From CAISIP01 sp046594635 (lineage in GTDB: Bacteria > Pseudomonadota > Gammaproteobacteria > Burkholderiales > Burkholderiaceae_C): 16,424 bases of DNA. Both the position numbers and the translations under genes were made by a program. This document shows, piece after piece, positions 1-7,405 of this stretch. Numbering within the stretch: position 1 is the stretch's first letter; each line of letters opens with the position of its first letter. The notes beneath the pieces are model-generated. The model saw only the letters and a program-made list of their open reading frames with translations. It did no database searches and was not told where the DNA came from. Location of the stretch: positions 1 to 16,424 of the forward strand of contig JBKJRR010000363.1 in assembly GCA_046594635.1 (NCBI GenBank), written 5' to 3'.

Positions 1-7
1 GGGAGGC

Positions 8-985
8 ATGATGAAACTGTGGACAGTGGTACTCGGATTGGCACTGGTGTTTGCCGGCTTCGACGCCGACGCGCGCCGCATGGGTGGCGGCGGGTCGTTC
101 GGCAAGCAATCGAACAATGTGACGAATCGCTCTGCGCCGGCCACGCCGGCACAAGGTGCGAATAACGTGGCCGGCAAACCCGCGACCGCGGCTGCGGCAG
201 CGCCGCGCAAACCCTGGGGTGCCATGCTCGGTGGACTGGCCGCAGGCCTGGGTCTGGCCTGGCTCGCCCATTCGCTGGGTTTTGGTGAAGCATTCGGCAA
301 TGTGCTGATGCTGGCCTTGCTGGCGATGGTCGCCGTGGGCGTGATCGGCTGGTTCATGCGCCGGAACAAGGCTGGCCCTCAGCGTGGCGCAAATGCGCCG
401 TTTGCCTTCCAGGGCGCCGGAGCCGGCTCCGGGGCGTCGGTCGAGGAACCCAAGCCTTACCGACCCGAAAACGTCGGCAACGATGCGTCGGCGCGTCCCT
501 GGGAGCGCAGCAATGCCATGCCGCTGGAGTCGCTCGCGGGCAACCAGAACCGGGAATCCATCATTGGCTCTGCGCTGACGGGTTCGCAGTCCTGGGGTGT
601 TCCGGCCGGCTTCGATGTCGACGGATTCCTCAAGGCCGCGAAGGCCAACTTCGTGACCCTGCAGGCCGCCTGGGACAAGTCGGACATCTCTTCGCTTCGT
701 GCCATGATGACGGACGAGATGCTCAGTGAGATCCGGACCCAGTTGGCCGATCGCGAGGCCCATACCGGCGGCCCGGTCAACAACACCGATGTGGTCATGA
801 TCGATGCGAAGTTGCTGGGCATTGAAGACATCGGAAGTGACTACATGGCCAGTGTCGAGTTCTCGGGCATGATCCGAGAAGAACCATCGGCCGGGCCAAG
901 CCCGTTCCGTGAGGTCTGGAACATGACCAAGCCCAAGTCTGGCTCCAGTGGCTGGCTGGTGGCAGGCGTTCAGGCCTTGCAATAA
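8..985 (+). CDS. Tim44-like domain protein, exported/membrane
   Basis: The 325-residue product has a hydrophobic N-terminal signal-like segment (about residues 3-20), then a Gly-rich stretch and a low-complexity Ala/Pro/Asn linker. Two hydrophobic segments follow (about 72-92 and 95-117), ending in a basic MRR. The C-terminal part (about 200-325) looks like the Tim44-like domain, with the typical FLKAAKANF helix and a closing antiparallel sheet ending in WLVAGVQALQ. Bacterial members of this family are membrane-associated proteins whose role is poorly defined; mitochondrial Tim44 tethers Hsp70 to the import channel, and that role should not be carried over. Two ATG codons stand in tandem at 8 and 11. 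The GGGAGG at 1-6 is too close to the first, so the second ATG may be the real start. The gene precedes ubiJ by 48 bases in the same orientation, as in other betaproteobacteria. Family assignment is fairly sure, function is not. Confidence 0.85.
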   Translation: MMKLWTVVLGLALVFAGFDADARRMGGGGSFGKQSNNVTNRSAPATPAQGANNVAGKPATAAAAAPRKPWGAMLGGLAAGLGLAWLAHSLGFGEAFGNVLMLALLAMVAVGVIGWFMRRNKAGPQRGANAPFAFQGAGAGSGASVEEPKPYRPENVGNDASARPWERSNAMPLESLAGNQNRESIIGSALTGSQSWGVPAGFDVDGFLKAAKANFVTLQAAWDKSDISSLRAMMTDEMLSEIRTQLADREAHTGGPVNNTDVVMIDAKLLGIEDIGSDYMASVEFSGMIREEPSAGPSPFREVWNMTKPKSGSSGWLVAGVQALQ

Positions 986-1003
986 CGCCGACTCGCCTCG
1001 GCG
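986..1003 (+). other. short inverted repeat between the Tim44-like gene and ubiJ
   Basis: Directly after the TAA stop, CGCCGA (986-991) and TCGGCG (998-1003) form a perfect 6-bp stem with a 6-base loop. No T-run follows, so it does not look like an intrinsic terminator. It could slow transcription or protect the 3' end of the first message, but that is a guess. Confidence 0.35.
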
Positions 1004-1033
1004 ACGGGGCGAATACGGGAATAATCGGGGACT

Positions 1034-1588
1034 ATGGCAACACAGTCCCCTTTTCATTTGCTCAAAGGCTTTCTGCGGTCGATGGCGACGCAATTGCAGC
1101 CACCACCATGGGCCGTCGACGAGGCGCAGCGTCGCATTGTGTTGTTGCTCAACCATGTGCTGATGCGCGAACCCGCAGCAATGGAACGGCTGGCACGGCA
1201 AAAGCGGGCGGTGCTGCTGGTGCAGTGGCGAGGCTTCTACATCCGGTTTTTGGTCACGCCTGCGGGGCTGCTGGACCTGGCGCGTGACGATGCCCGGGCC
1301 GATCTGAGCCTGACCGCCACCGATGAATCCGTGAGCACCATTGCGCAGTCGTTGGCGCGTGGTGACAAACCGGCGATCCGCATCGAGGGCGATGTGCAGT
1401 TGGCCGCCGACGTCAACTGGCTGGTGGACCATGTGCGCTGGGATGTCGAGGAAGACCTGGCCCGAATCGTAGGAGATGCCCCAGCGCATGCGTTGGGTAC
1501 GGTCGCCCGGAGCATGGCCCAGGTGCTGCAGCAGTTCGCCGGTGGCGCTTCTGCCGCACCCAAGGACGCCGGTGGTACGGCGCCATGA
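1034..1588 (+). CDS. ubiJ: UbiJ, SCP2-domain ubiquinone biosynthesis accessory factor
   Basis: This 184-residue protein carries an SCP2-like sterol/lipid-binding domain (about residues 30-140) and the C-terminal signature WDVEEDLARIVGDAPAH (about 136-152), which is characteristic of UbiJ. UbiJ is a soluble scaffold of the aerobic ubiquinone biosynthesis complex; it binds the hydrophobic intermediates and associates with UbiK. The tail (about 153-184) is an alpha-helical stretch followed by a low-complexity Ala/Gly/Pro end. Its stop codon overlaps the ubiB start as ATGA (1585-1588), which implies translational coupling and matches the usual ubiJ-ubiB order in proteobacteria (ubiE usually lies upstream and would be outside this window). 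The start at 1034 has a G-rich stretch (1027-1030) upstream; the in-frame ATG at residue 17 is a less likely alternative. Confidence 0.9.
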   Translation: MATQSPFHLLKGFLRSMATQLQPPPWAVDEAQRRIVLLLNHVLMREPAAMERLARQKRAVLLVQWRGFYIRFLVTPAGLLDLARDDARADLSLTATDESVSTIAQSLARGDKPAIRIEGDVQLAADVNWLVDHVRWDVEEDLARIVGDAPAHALGTVARSMAQVLQQFAGGASAAPKDAGGTAP

Positions 1589-3150
1589 CGCGGCTGTTTC
1601 GGGGTGCGTTCATCGTCTGGATCGTGCTTCGCTACGGCCTGGACGAGTTGTTCCTGAACAGTTTCCAGAAGCCGTGGTTGCGTGCACTTGCCCGACTGTT
1701 GTCGATCGGACGCAAGCTGGAGTCGCCACGCGGTGTGCGACTGCGTGAGGCATTGGAACGTCTGGGTCCGATTTTTGTCAAGTTCGGACAGGTGCTGTCG
1801 ACCCGGCGAGATCTGCTTCCGCTGGATGTGGCCGACGAACTGGCCCGGCTGCAGGACCAGGTGCCGCCGTTCGATTCGGACATCGCGATACGCAGCATCG
1901 AAAAGGCATTCCGCAAGCCCCTGAACGAGATCTTCGCCTCGTTCGAGCGCGTGCCGGTGGCCAGTGCGTCGATCGCCCAGGTGCATTTTGCGGTGCTCAG
2001 GGACCGCCATGGGCAGCTGCACGACGTGGCGGTCAAGGTATTGCGCCCGGGCATGTTGCCGGCGATCGAGAAGGACCTGGGACTGATGCGCACCATGGCG
2101 TCGTGGGTGGGGGGGCTGTCCAGCGATGGCCGGCGCCTCAAGCCGCGCGAAGTGGTGGCCGAGTTCGACAAGTACCTGCATGACGAACTCGACCTGGTGC
2201 GTGAGGCAGCCTGTGCCGCGCAGTTGCGGCGCAACATGGCCGGGTTGGATCTGGTGCTGATTCCCGAGATGCACTGGGACTATTGCAGCCCGGACGTGAT
2301 CGTCATGGAACGCATGCGCGGCATCCCGATCAGCCAGGTCGACCGCCTGCGTGCGGCCGGTGTCGACATACCCAAGCTTGCGCGTGACGGCGTCACGCTG
2401 TTTTTCACCCAGGTTTTCCGTGACGGCTTTTTCCATGCCGACATGCATCCGGGAAACATCCAGGTCAGCATCGAGCCGGAGACCTTCGGCCGCTATATTT
2501 CACTCGACTTCGGCATCGTCGGTACGTTGACCGAATTCGACAAGGAATACCTGGCGCAGAACTTCACGGCCTTTTTCCGGCGCGATTACAAACGCGTCGC
2601 CGAACTGCACATCGAATCGGGGTGGGTGCCACCAGGAACCCGCGTTGACGAGCTGGAAGCGGCGGTGCGCACCGTGTGCGAGCCATATTTCGATCGTCCG
2701 TTGAAGGAAATATCGCTGGGTATGGTGTTGATGCGGCTGTTCCAGACCTCGCGCCGGTTTCATGTCGAGATTCAACCGCAGTTGGTACTGCTGCAGAAAA
2801 CACTGCTCAATATCGAGGGCCTGGGCCGCGATCTCGACCCCGAACTCGACCTGTGGAGCAGTGCCCGTCCGTTTCTCGAAAAATGGATGCTCGAGCAGGT
2901 GGGGCCACAGAAGTTGCTCGAGCAACTCAAGGAAGAGGCACCCCGGTACGCCAAGCTTCTGCCGGGCCTGCCGCGCCTGTTGCATGACTATCTGCGCAAG
3001 GAGCAAGGGCAACTGCCGCGCGAGATCAAGGAACTGCTGGCCGAAACGCGACGAACCAATCGATTGCTGCAAGGCCTGATCTACGGTGGCATCGGGTTTG
3101 CGCTGGGCCTGCTGGCCATGCAGCTGTTGGTGCACGTGCGGTTGTTCTGA
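1585..3150 (+). CDS. ubiB: UbiB, ABC1/ADCK-type atypical kinase of ubiquinone biosynthesis
   Basis: The 521-residue length is normal for UbiB. Family hallmarks are visible: the KFGQ motif of the UbiB-specific N-terminal extension (residues 66-69, in a KxGQ context followed by LSTRRDLLP), the Ala-rich nucleotide-binding loop ASASIAQVH (126-134), the VAVKVLRPG strand with the catalytic-type lysine (Lys151), the HADMHPGN catalytic loop (284-291) and the DFG metal-binding motif (308-310). The C-terminus has a hydrophobic segment (about 500-518) that anchors the protein to the inner membrane. UbiB has ATPase-like activity and is required for ubiquinone synthesis, probably by extracting or presenting hydrophobic precursors; its exact reaction is unsettled. 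The gene begins inside the ubiJ stop (ATGA), so the two are probably co-translated. Confidence 0.96.
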   Translation: MTRLFRGAFIVWIVLRYGLDELFLNSFQKPWLRALARLLSIGRKLESPRGVRLREALERLGPIFVKFGQVLSTRRDLLPLDVADELARLQDQVPPFDSDIAIRSIEKAFRKPLNEIFASFERVPVASASIAQVHFAVLRDRHGQLHDVAVKVLRPGMLPAIEKDLGLMRTMASWVGGLSSDGRRLKPREVVAEFDKYLHDELDLVREAACAAQLRRNMAGLDLVLIPEMHWDYCSPDVIVMERMRGIPISQVDRLRAAGVDIPKLARDGVTLFFTQVFRDGFFHADMHPGNIQVSIEPETFGRYISLDFGIVGTLTEFDKEYLAQNFTAFFRRDYKRVAELHIESGWVPPGTRVDELEAAVRTVCEPYFDRPLKEISLGMVLMRLFQTSRRFHVEIQPQLVLLQKTLLNIEGLGRDLDPELDLWSSARPFLEKWMLEQVGPQKLLEQLKEEAPRYAKLLPGLPRLLHDYLRKEQGQLPREIKELLAETRRTNRLLQGLIYGGIGFALGLLAMQLLVHVRLF

Positions 3151-3187
3151 CGCAACCCCGCTGAGCGCCTGGAGGGGACACGCCCAC

Positions 3188-3193
3188 TATAAT
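3188..3193 (+). promoter_or_regulatory. probable sigma-70 -10 box upstream of the zinc-ribbon gene
   Basis: A perfect TATAAT lies 37 bases after the ubiB stop and 39 bases before the next ATG, followed by a CGAGGGCTTT stretch of a kind I associate with Burkholderiales promoters. No good TTGACA-like -35 element is visible at 16-18 bases upstream. A start near 3200 would give a leader of roughly 30 bases. It suggests that the genes from 3233 onward, including aspS, have their own promoter. Confidence 0.6.
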
Positions 3194-3232
3194 CGAGGGC
3201 TTTGCCACTTCCCAACCCTTAGCGATACCAGC

Positions 3233-3589
3233 ATGCCCATCTACGCGTACAAATGTGATTCTTGCGGGTTTGCCAAGGATGTCCTGCGGAAAATTTCCGA
3301 TCAACCACTGACCCAGTGCCCTTCGTGTCAGGCCGAGGCGTTCAAGAAGCAGGTGACCGCAGCTGGTTTCCAGCTCAAGGGCTCAGGCTGGTACGCCACG
3401 GACTTCAAGGGAGGTGGCGCCAAACCAGCGGAAACCGGCGAGGCGAAGTCCGCGGAATCAGCTACCCCCAAGACAGAGAGCGCGACATCGGAGGGCGCGA
3501 AATCGACCTCGTCGGATTCGGCAAGTACGACCCCTGCCACTGCGCCAGCGGCCAAGAAGGTCGAGTCCACACCCAGTTCCAGCAGCTGA
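3233..3589 (+). CDS. FmdB-family zinc-ribbon protein
   Basis: The 118-residue product begins MPIYAYKC, the standard opening of the FmdB/CxxC_CXXC_SSSS regulatory-protein family. Two CxxC pairs (Cys8/Cys11 and Cys29/Cys32) can bind one zinc. A conserved GSGWYATDFK segment follows (about residues 50-59). The last half (about 60-118) is low-complexity, rich in Ser, Thr, Ala, Lys and Glu, and ends in a serine run; it is presumably disordered. The family is named after a putative regulator of formamidase in Methylophilus, but most members have no proven role. The start was set at this ATG because the zinc-ribbon opening is here, although the reading frame stays open further upstream across the promoter. 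No strong Shine-Dalgarno sequence is visible. The neighbours (DUF502, aspS) match the order seen in related genomes. Confidence 0.88.
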   Translation: MPIYAYKCDSCGFAKDVLRKISDQPLTQCPSCQAEAFKKQVTAAGFQLKGSGWYATDFKGGGAKPAETGEAKSAESATPKTESATSEGAKSTSSDSASTTPATAPAAKKVESTPSSSS

Positions 3590-3613
3590 CCCGCCAAGCG
3601 CTGCGCCCACCCC

Positions 3614-4258
3614 ATGCCTATCAAGAAATACCTGATTACCGGACTGCTGGTCTGGCTGCCACTGGCGATCACCGTGTGGGTGATCACCTGGTTGATCGGA
3701 TTGATGGACGGAGTCTTCGGTGGTGTGTTGTCGGGCCTGCAGGCCTTTCTGCCTGGCGACGGGCAAAACACGGTCATCGATCGACTGCGGGCCATCCATG
3801 GTCTCGGTTTGTTGCTGGTGTTCCTGACATTGCTGTTCACCGGCGCGCTGGTGACGAATGTGGCCGGCCGCTGGATGGTCGCTCAGTGGGATCGCCTGTT
3901 CGCGAATATTCCGTTCATCAAGTCGATCTACAACAGCGTCAAGAAGATCTCGCATACCTTGTTTTCCAGCGAAGGCAACGCGTTTCGCACAGCCTTGCTG
4001 ATCCAGTACCCGCGCGCTGGTGTCTGGACCATCGCGTTCCAGACCGGCAAGCCCCAGGGTGAGGCCGCGCGCCTCTTGGGGCCCGACTTTGTCAGCGTAT
4101 ACGTGCCGACGACACCCAATCCCACCAGCGGCTTCTTTCTGATGCTGCCGCGTTCCGATGTGATCGAACTGGAAATGAGCGTCGACGAGGCGCTCACCTA
4201 TGTCATTTCCATGGGTGCAGTTGCGCCCGTGCCCGGTGTACGCCGGATCGAAGCCTGA
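3614..4258 (+). CDS. DUF502 family membrane protein
   Basis: The 214-residue protein has two clear transmembrane segments (about residues 7-30 and 62-82), followed by the family's conserved IPFIKSIYNSVKK motif (about 99-112) and a soluble C-terminal domain with conserved PNPTSGFF (about 168-175). These features identify DUF502, related in sequence to the plant COV1/LCV membrane proteins. No biochemical function is established for the bacterial members. It is an inner-membrane protein with most of the chain probably cytoplasmic. It starts 24 bases after the zinc-ribbon gene and precedes aspS, so all three are probably on one transcript. I am confident of the family only. Confidence 0.9.
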   Translation: MPIKKYLITGLLVWLPLAITVWVITWLIGLMDGVFGGVLSGLQAFLPGDGQNTVIDRLRAIHGLGLLLVFLTLLFTGALVTNVAGRWMVAQWDRLFANIPFIKSIYNSVKKISHTLFSSEGNAFRTALLIQYPRAGVWTIAFQTGKPQGEAARLLGPDFVSVYVPTTPNPTSGFFLMLPRSDVIELEMSVDEALTYVISMGAVAPVPGVRRIEA

Positions 4259-4271
4259 AATCCTGAACCGT

Positions 4272-4291
4272 CGGACCCCACTGCGGGTCCG
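4272..4291 (+). other. hairpin in the leader of aspS
   Basis: CGGACCC (4272-4278) and GGGTCCG (4285-4291) form a perfect 7-bp stem with a 6-base loop between the DUF502 stop and the aspS start. No T-run follows, so it is a poor intrinsic terminator. It ends 17 bases before the aspS ATG, where it could influence translation or mRNA processing. The role is unknown. Confidence 0.45.
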
Positions 4292-4308
4292 GCCAATGAA
4301 AGCTACCC

Positions 4309-6135
4309 ATGAGCATGCGTTCCCAATATTGTGGACTTGTGACCGAGGCCCTGCTGGGCCAGGTCGTCACCCTTTGCGGCTGGGTGAACCGGCGCCGCGA
4401 CCACGGTGGTGTGATCTTTGTCGATCTGCGCGATCGCGAAGGTTATGTGCAGGTGGTTTGTGACCCAGACCGTGCCGACATGTTCGCGTTGGCTGAAGGC
4501 GTGCGCAACGAATTCTGTATCCAGGTCAAGGGGCTGGTACGCGCGCGCCCGGCCGGCACCGTCAACGAGAACCTGGGCAGCGGCAAGATCGAGGTGTTGT
4601 GCCACGAGATGGTCGTGCTCAACGCGTCGGTAACGCCGCCGTTCCAGCTCGACGACGAAAATCTCAGCGAGACGACGCGGCTCACGCATCGGGTGCTGGA
4701 CCTGCGTCGCCCTTACATGCAGAACAACCTGATGCTGCGCTACCGGGTGTCGATGGAAGTGCGCAAGTTCCTCGACGGCCAGGGTTTCATCGATATCGAA
4801 ACCCCGATGCTTACCAAGTCCACGCCTGAGGGTGCGCGTGACTATCTGGTTCCGAGCCGGGTGCACGACGGACATTTCTTCGCGTTGCCGCAGTCACCTC
4901 AGTTGTTCAAGCAACTGCTGATGGTGGCCGGCTACGATCGTTACTATCAGATCACCAAGTGTTTCCGTGACGAAGACCTGCGCGCTGACCGCCAGCCGGA
5001 ATTCACGCAGATCGATATCGAGACCTCGTTCCTCGAGGAACAGGAAATCCGTGACCTGACGCAGGCCATGATCACGACGGTGTTCAAGAATACGATCAAG
5101 GTCGACCTTGGCGAGTTCCCGGTCATGACCTATGCCGACGCGATGAACCAATACGGTTCGGACAAGCCGGATCTGCGCGTGAACATGGCGTTCACCGAAC
5201 TGACCGATGTCATGGCGGATGTCGACTTCAAGGTGTTTGCCAGTGCGGCGAAAGCCAAGGATGGACGTGTGGTGGGCCTGCGGGTTCCGGGCGGCGCGCG
5301 CGACACAGGTGGCATGAGCCGCGGCGAGATCGATGCCTATACCGGATTCGTAAAGATCTACGGCGCCAAGGGGCTGGCTTATATCAAGGTCAACGACATG
5401 GCGGCGGGACCAGGAGACGCCGACGCACGCTGGTCCGGACTGCAAAGCCCGATCGTCAAGAACCTGCACGACGCTGCGCTGACCGAGATCCTCGCACGTA
5501 CCGGTGCGCAAAACGGCGACCTGATCTTCTTTGGCGCCGACAAGTCCAAGGTGGTGAACGATGCCATGGGCGCCTTGCGCCTGAAGATCGGGCACAGCGA
5601 ATTTGGTCGCAACAACGGTCTGTTCACGGCTGGCTGGCGCCCATTGTGGGTGGTCGATTTCCCGATGTTCGAGTTCGACGACGAGGCGCAGCGCTACACC
5701 GCCACGCACCACCCGTTTACTGCGCCCAAGGATGGTCATGAGGACTGGATGGTGTCGGACCCGGCCAAATGTATCTCCAAGGGCTACGACATGGTGCTCA
5801 ACGGCTGGGAAATGGGTGGCGGCTCGGTCCGTATCCACCGTGCCGATGTGCAGCAAAAAGTGTTCGATGCACTCAAGATCACGCCGGAGGAAGCGCAACT
5901 CAAGTTCGGCTTCCTGCTCGATGCCCTGCAATATGGTGCGCCACCCCATGGTGGTCTCGCTTTTGGCCTGGACCGTATCGTCACGATGATGACGGGCGCA
6001 GAGTCGATCCGCGATGTGATCGCCTTTCCCAAGACCCAGCGTGCCCAATGCCTGTTGACGCAGGCACCGTCCACCGTGGACGAGAAGCAATTGCGGGAGT
6101 TGCACATTCGTCTGCGCACTGTCGCGACAGATTGA
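4309..6135 (+). CDS. aspS: aspartyl-tRNA synthetase, bacterial type, probably non-discriminating
   Basis: At 608 residues this is a full-length bacterial class IIb AspRS. It shows an N-terminal OB-fold anticodon-binding domain (about 1-110), the TPEGARDYLVPSR loop (172-184), QSPQLFKQ (195-202), motif 2 with FRDED and the following ADRQPEF segment (219-232), the bacterial GAD insertion (about 300-430) and motif 3 in GGLAFGLDR (548-556). It charges tRNA-Asp with aspartate in the cytoplasm. The anticodon domain has His32 and Gly83 where E. coli has Leu and Lys; from memory this pair marks non-discriminating enzymes that also charge tRNA-Asn, which then needs GatCAB. An alternative ATG at 4315 would align better with the E. 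coli N-terminus (MRTEYCG); neither has a strong ribosome-binding site. A 7-bp hairpin lies just upstream. Confidence 0.98.
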   Translation: MSMRSQYCGLVTEALLGQVVTLCGWVNRRRDHGGVIFVDLRDREGYVQVVCDPDRADMFALAEGVRNEFCIQVKGLVRARPAGTVNENLGSGKIEVLCHEMVVLNASVTPPFQLDDENLSETTRLTHRVLDLRRPYMQNNLMLRYRVSMEVRKFLDGQGFIDIETPMLTKSTPEGARDYLVPSRVHDGHFFALPQSPQLFKQLLMVAGYDRYYQITKCFRDEDLRADRQPEFTQIDIETSFLEEQEIRDLTQAMITTVFKNTIKVDLGEFPVMTYADAMNQYGSDKPDLRVNMAFTELTDVMADVDFKVFASAAKAKDGRVVGLRVPGGARDTGGMSRGEIDAYTGFVKIYGAKGLAYIKVNDMAAGPGDADARWSGLQSPIVKNLHDAALTEILARTGAQNGDLIFFGADKSKVVNDAMGALRLKIGHSEFGRNNGLFTAGWRPLWVVDFPMFEFDDEAQRYTATHHPFTAPKDGHEDWMVSDPAKCISKGYDMVLNGWEMGGGSVRIHRADVQQKVFDALKITPEEAQLKFGFLLDALQYGAPPHGGLAFGLDRIVTMMTGAESIRDVIAFPKTQRAQCLLTQAPSTVDEKQLRELHIRLRTVATD

Positions 6136-6179
6136 GCATGTGAACGCGGGTGATGGCGCGCTATTTCGCAGGTGACCCG

Positions 6180-6674
6180 ATGGCACCCGCGCATATGCCT
6201 ATCGCCTACAAGATTCCGCAGTCGGTGCTGGTCGTGATTCACACCGCGTCGCTCGACGTGTTGCTGATCCAGCGCGCGGACGCACCGGATTTTTGGCAAT
6301 CCGTCACGGGCAGCAAGGACCGATCGCGGGAGCGGTTCCGAACGACGGCGGCACGCGAGGTGCTGGAGGAGACCGGCATCGATTGCCGGCCCGGACGCCC
6401 GCTGGCAGATGCCTTGTGCGACTGGCAGATGGAAAACGTTTACGAGATCTATCCGCGCTGGCGCCACCGTTATGCGCCGGGCGTGACGCGCAACACCGAG
6501 CATCTTTTCGGACTGACCGTGCCCCGGAACACTCCCGTGCACCTCAACCCGCGCGAGCACCTGGCCTGGCGCTGGCTGCCGTGGCGTGATGCAGCGCAGG
6601 CCTGCTTCTCGCCGTCCAATGCCGAGGCCGTCCTGTGGTTGCCGCATCGGCTTGCACAGGAGGTAAAGCCATGA
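6180..6674 (+). CDS. nudB: NudB, dihydroneopterin triphosphate diphosphatase (Nudix)
   Basis: The 164-residue Nudix hydrolase opens with KIPQSVLVVIHT and continues with FWQSVTGSKD and the Nudix box core REVLEETGI, as in NudB. The box has one more residue between its first Gly and the REVxEE core than the general Nudix pattern, which I recall as normal for betaproteobacterial NudB. The later segment WRHRYAPGVTRNTEHLFGL also matches the family. NudB removes pyrophosphate from 7,8-dihydroneopterin triphosphate, the second step of folate synthesis after FolE, whose gene is 2 kb downstream. The ATG at 6180 was chosen because AGGTGA (6170-6175) precedes it; in-frame ATGs at 6150 and 6195 are possible. 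The stop overlaps the next start as ATGA. Confidence 0.9.
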   Translation: MAPAHMPIAYKIPQSVLVVIHTASLDVLLIQRADAPDFWQSVTGSKDRSRERFRTTAAREVLEETGIDCRPGRPLADALCDWQMENVYEIYPRWRHRYAPGVTRNTEHLFGLTVPRNTPVHLNPREHLAWRWLPWRDAAQACFSPSNAEAVLWLPHRLAQEVKP

Positions 6675-7405
6675 ACATCGTGCGCGTGGCGACCTACAAC
6701 ATCCACAAGGGCGTGCAGGGCATGGGGCCGCGCCGACGGCTGGAGATCCACAACCTCGGCCATGCGGTTGAGCAACTCGATGCGGACATCGTCTGTCTTC
6801 AGGAGGTGCGCAAGGTGCATCGTGGCGAGGCCCGCTTTTTCGCCCGCTGGCCGGAACTGCCTCAGGCGGAGTTCCTTGCGCCACCTGGTTATGAGGCGAT
6901 TTACCGCACGAATGCCACGACCCGCCATGGCGAACACGGCAACGCGATGTTGTCACGCTGGCCGGTGCTCGACCACCAGCACGAAGACATGTCGGACCAC
7001 CGGTTCGAGCAGCGTGGCCTGTTGCATTCCCAGATTGAATTGCATGGGCGAGCGGTGCATGTCGTGGTCGTCCATCTCGGGTTGATTCGGGCCAGTCGCA
7101 CGCGGCAGGTCGCACAGTTGCATCGCTTCATCGAGCGTGAGGTGCCAAGCGCCGCTCCGTTGATCGTGGCCGGTGACTTCAACGACTGGGGCAAGACCGT
7201 GCGGCGCGAGATGGCCGCTTTCGGCATGGCGGCCTTTGACGGTCAGCCCCAACCGACGTTTCCTTCGCGCTTGCCGCTGGTACAACTCGACCAGATTTTT
7301 GTGCGCGGCATGTTGCCGCTGGGGTTGCAGGTGCCACGTGGTCGGATCTGGTGGCGCATGTCAGACCATTTGCCACTCGTGGCCGAATTCGCGTTGCCGG
7401 ACTGA
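6671..7405 (+). CDS. endonuclease/exonuclease/phosphatase (EEP) family protein
   Basis: This 244-residue protein has the metal-dependent EEP fold with all expected active-site motifs: TYNIHKG (Asn10), LQEV (Glu45), VVHLGL (His135), GDFND (Asp169, Asn171), LDQIF (Asp207) and SDHLP (Asp232, His233). Family members cleave phosphodiester or phosphoester bonds in nucleic acids, phospholipid head groups or inositol phosphates; the substrate of this clade is not known to me. There is no signal peptide, so it should be cytoplasmic. It overlaps nudB by ATGA and has an ideal Shine-Dalgarno, AGGAGG at 6658-6663, seven bases before the ATG. It also overlaps the phospholipase D-like gene that follows, a pairing common in betaproteobacteria that hints at a lipid-related role (inference). 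Confidence 0.88.
   Translation: MNIVRVATYNIHKGVQGMGPRRRLEIHNLGHAVEQLDADIVCLQEVRKVHRGEARFFARWPELPQAEFLAPPGYEAIYRTNATTRHGEHGNAMLSRWPVLDHQHEDMSDHRFEQRGLLHSQIELHGRAVHVVVVHLGLIRASRTRQVAQLHRFIEREVPSAAPLIVAGDFNDWGKTVRREMAAFGMAAFDGQPQPTFPSRLPLVQLDQIFVRGMLPLGLQVPRGRIWWRMSDHLPLVAEFALPD

Noticed and set aside
1237..2448. 403-codon open frame on the minus strand opposite ubiJ/ubiB
   Set aside because: Typical antisense open frame in high-GC DNA; the translation resembles no family, is rich in His, Gln and Arg, and lies wholly over two well-identified genes.
4272..4291. T-box riboswitch or intrinsic terminator upstream of aspS
   Set aside because: Only a single 7-bp stem is present in a gap of about 50 bases with no T-run and no room for T-box elements, so it was kept only as an unassigned hairpin.
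4894..6186. 430-codon minus-strand open frame opposite aspS
   Set aside because: Shadow of a strongly conserved gene; no recognisable domain, no ribosome-binding site and atypical composition.
5784..7115. 443-codon minus-strand open frame spanning aspS, nudB and the EEP gene
   Set aside because: It crosses three real genes on the other strand and its product is Arg/Pro/Ala-rich with no domain.
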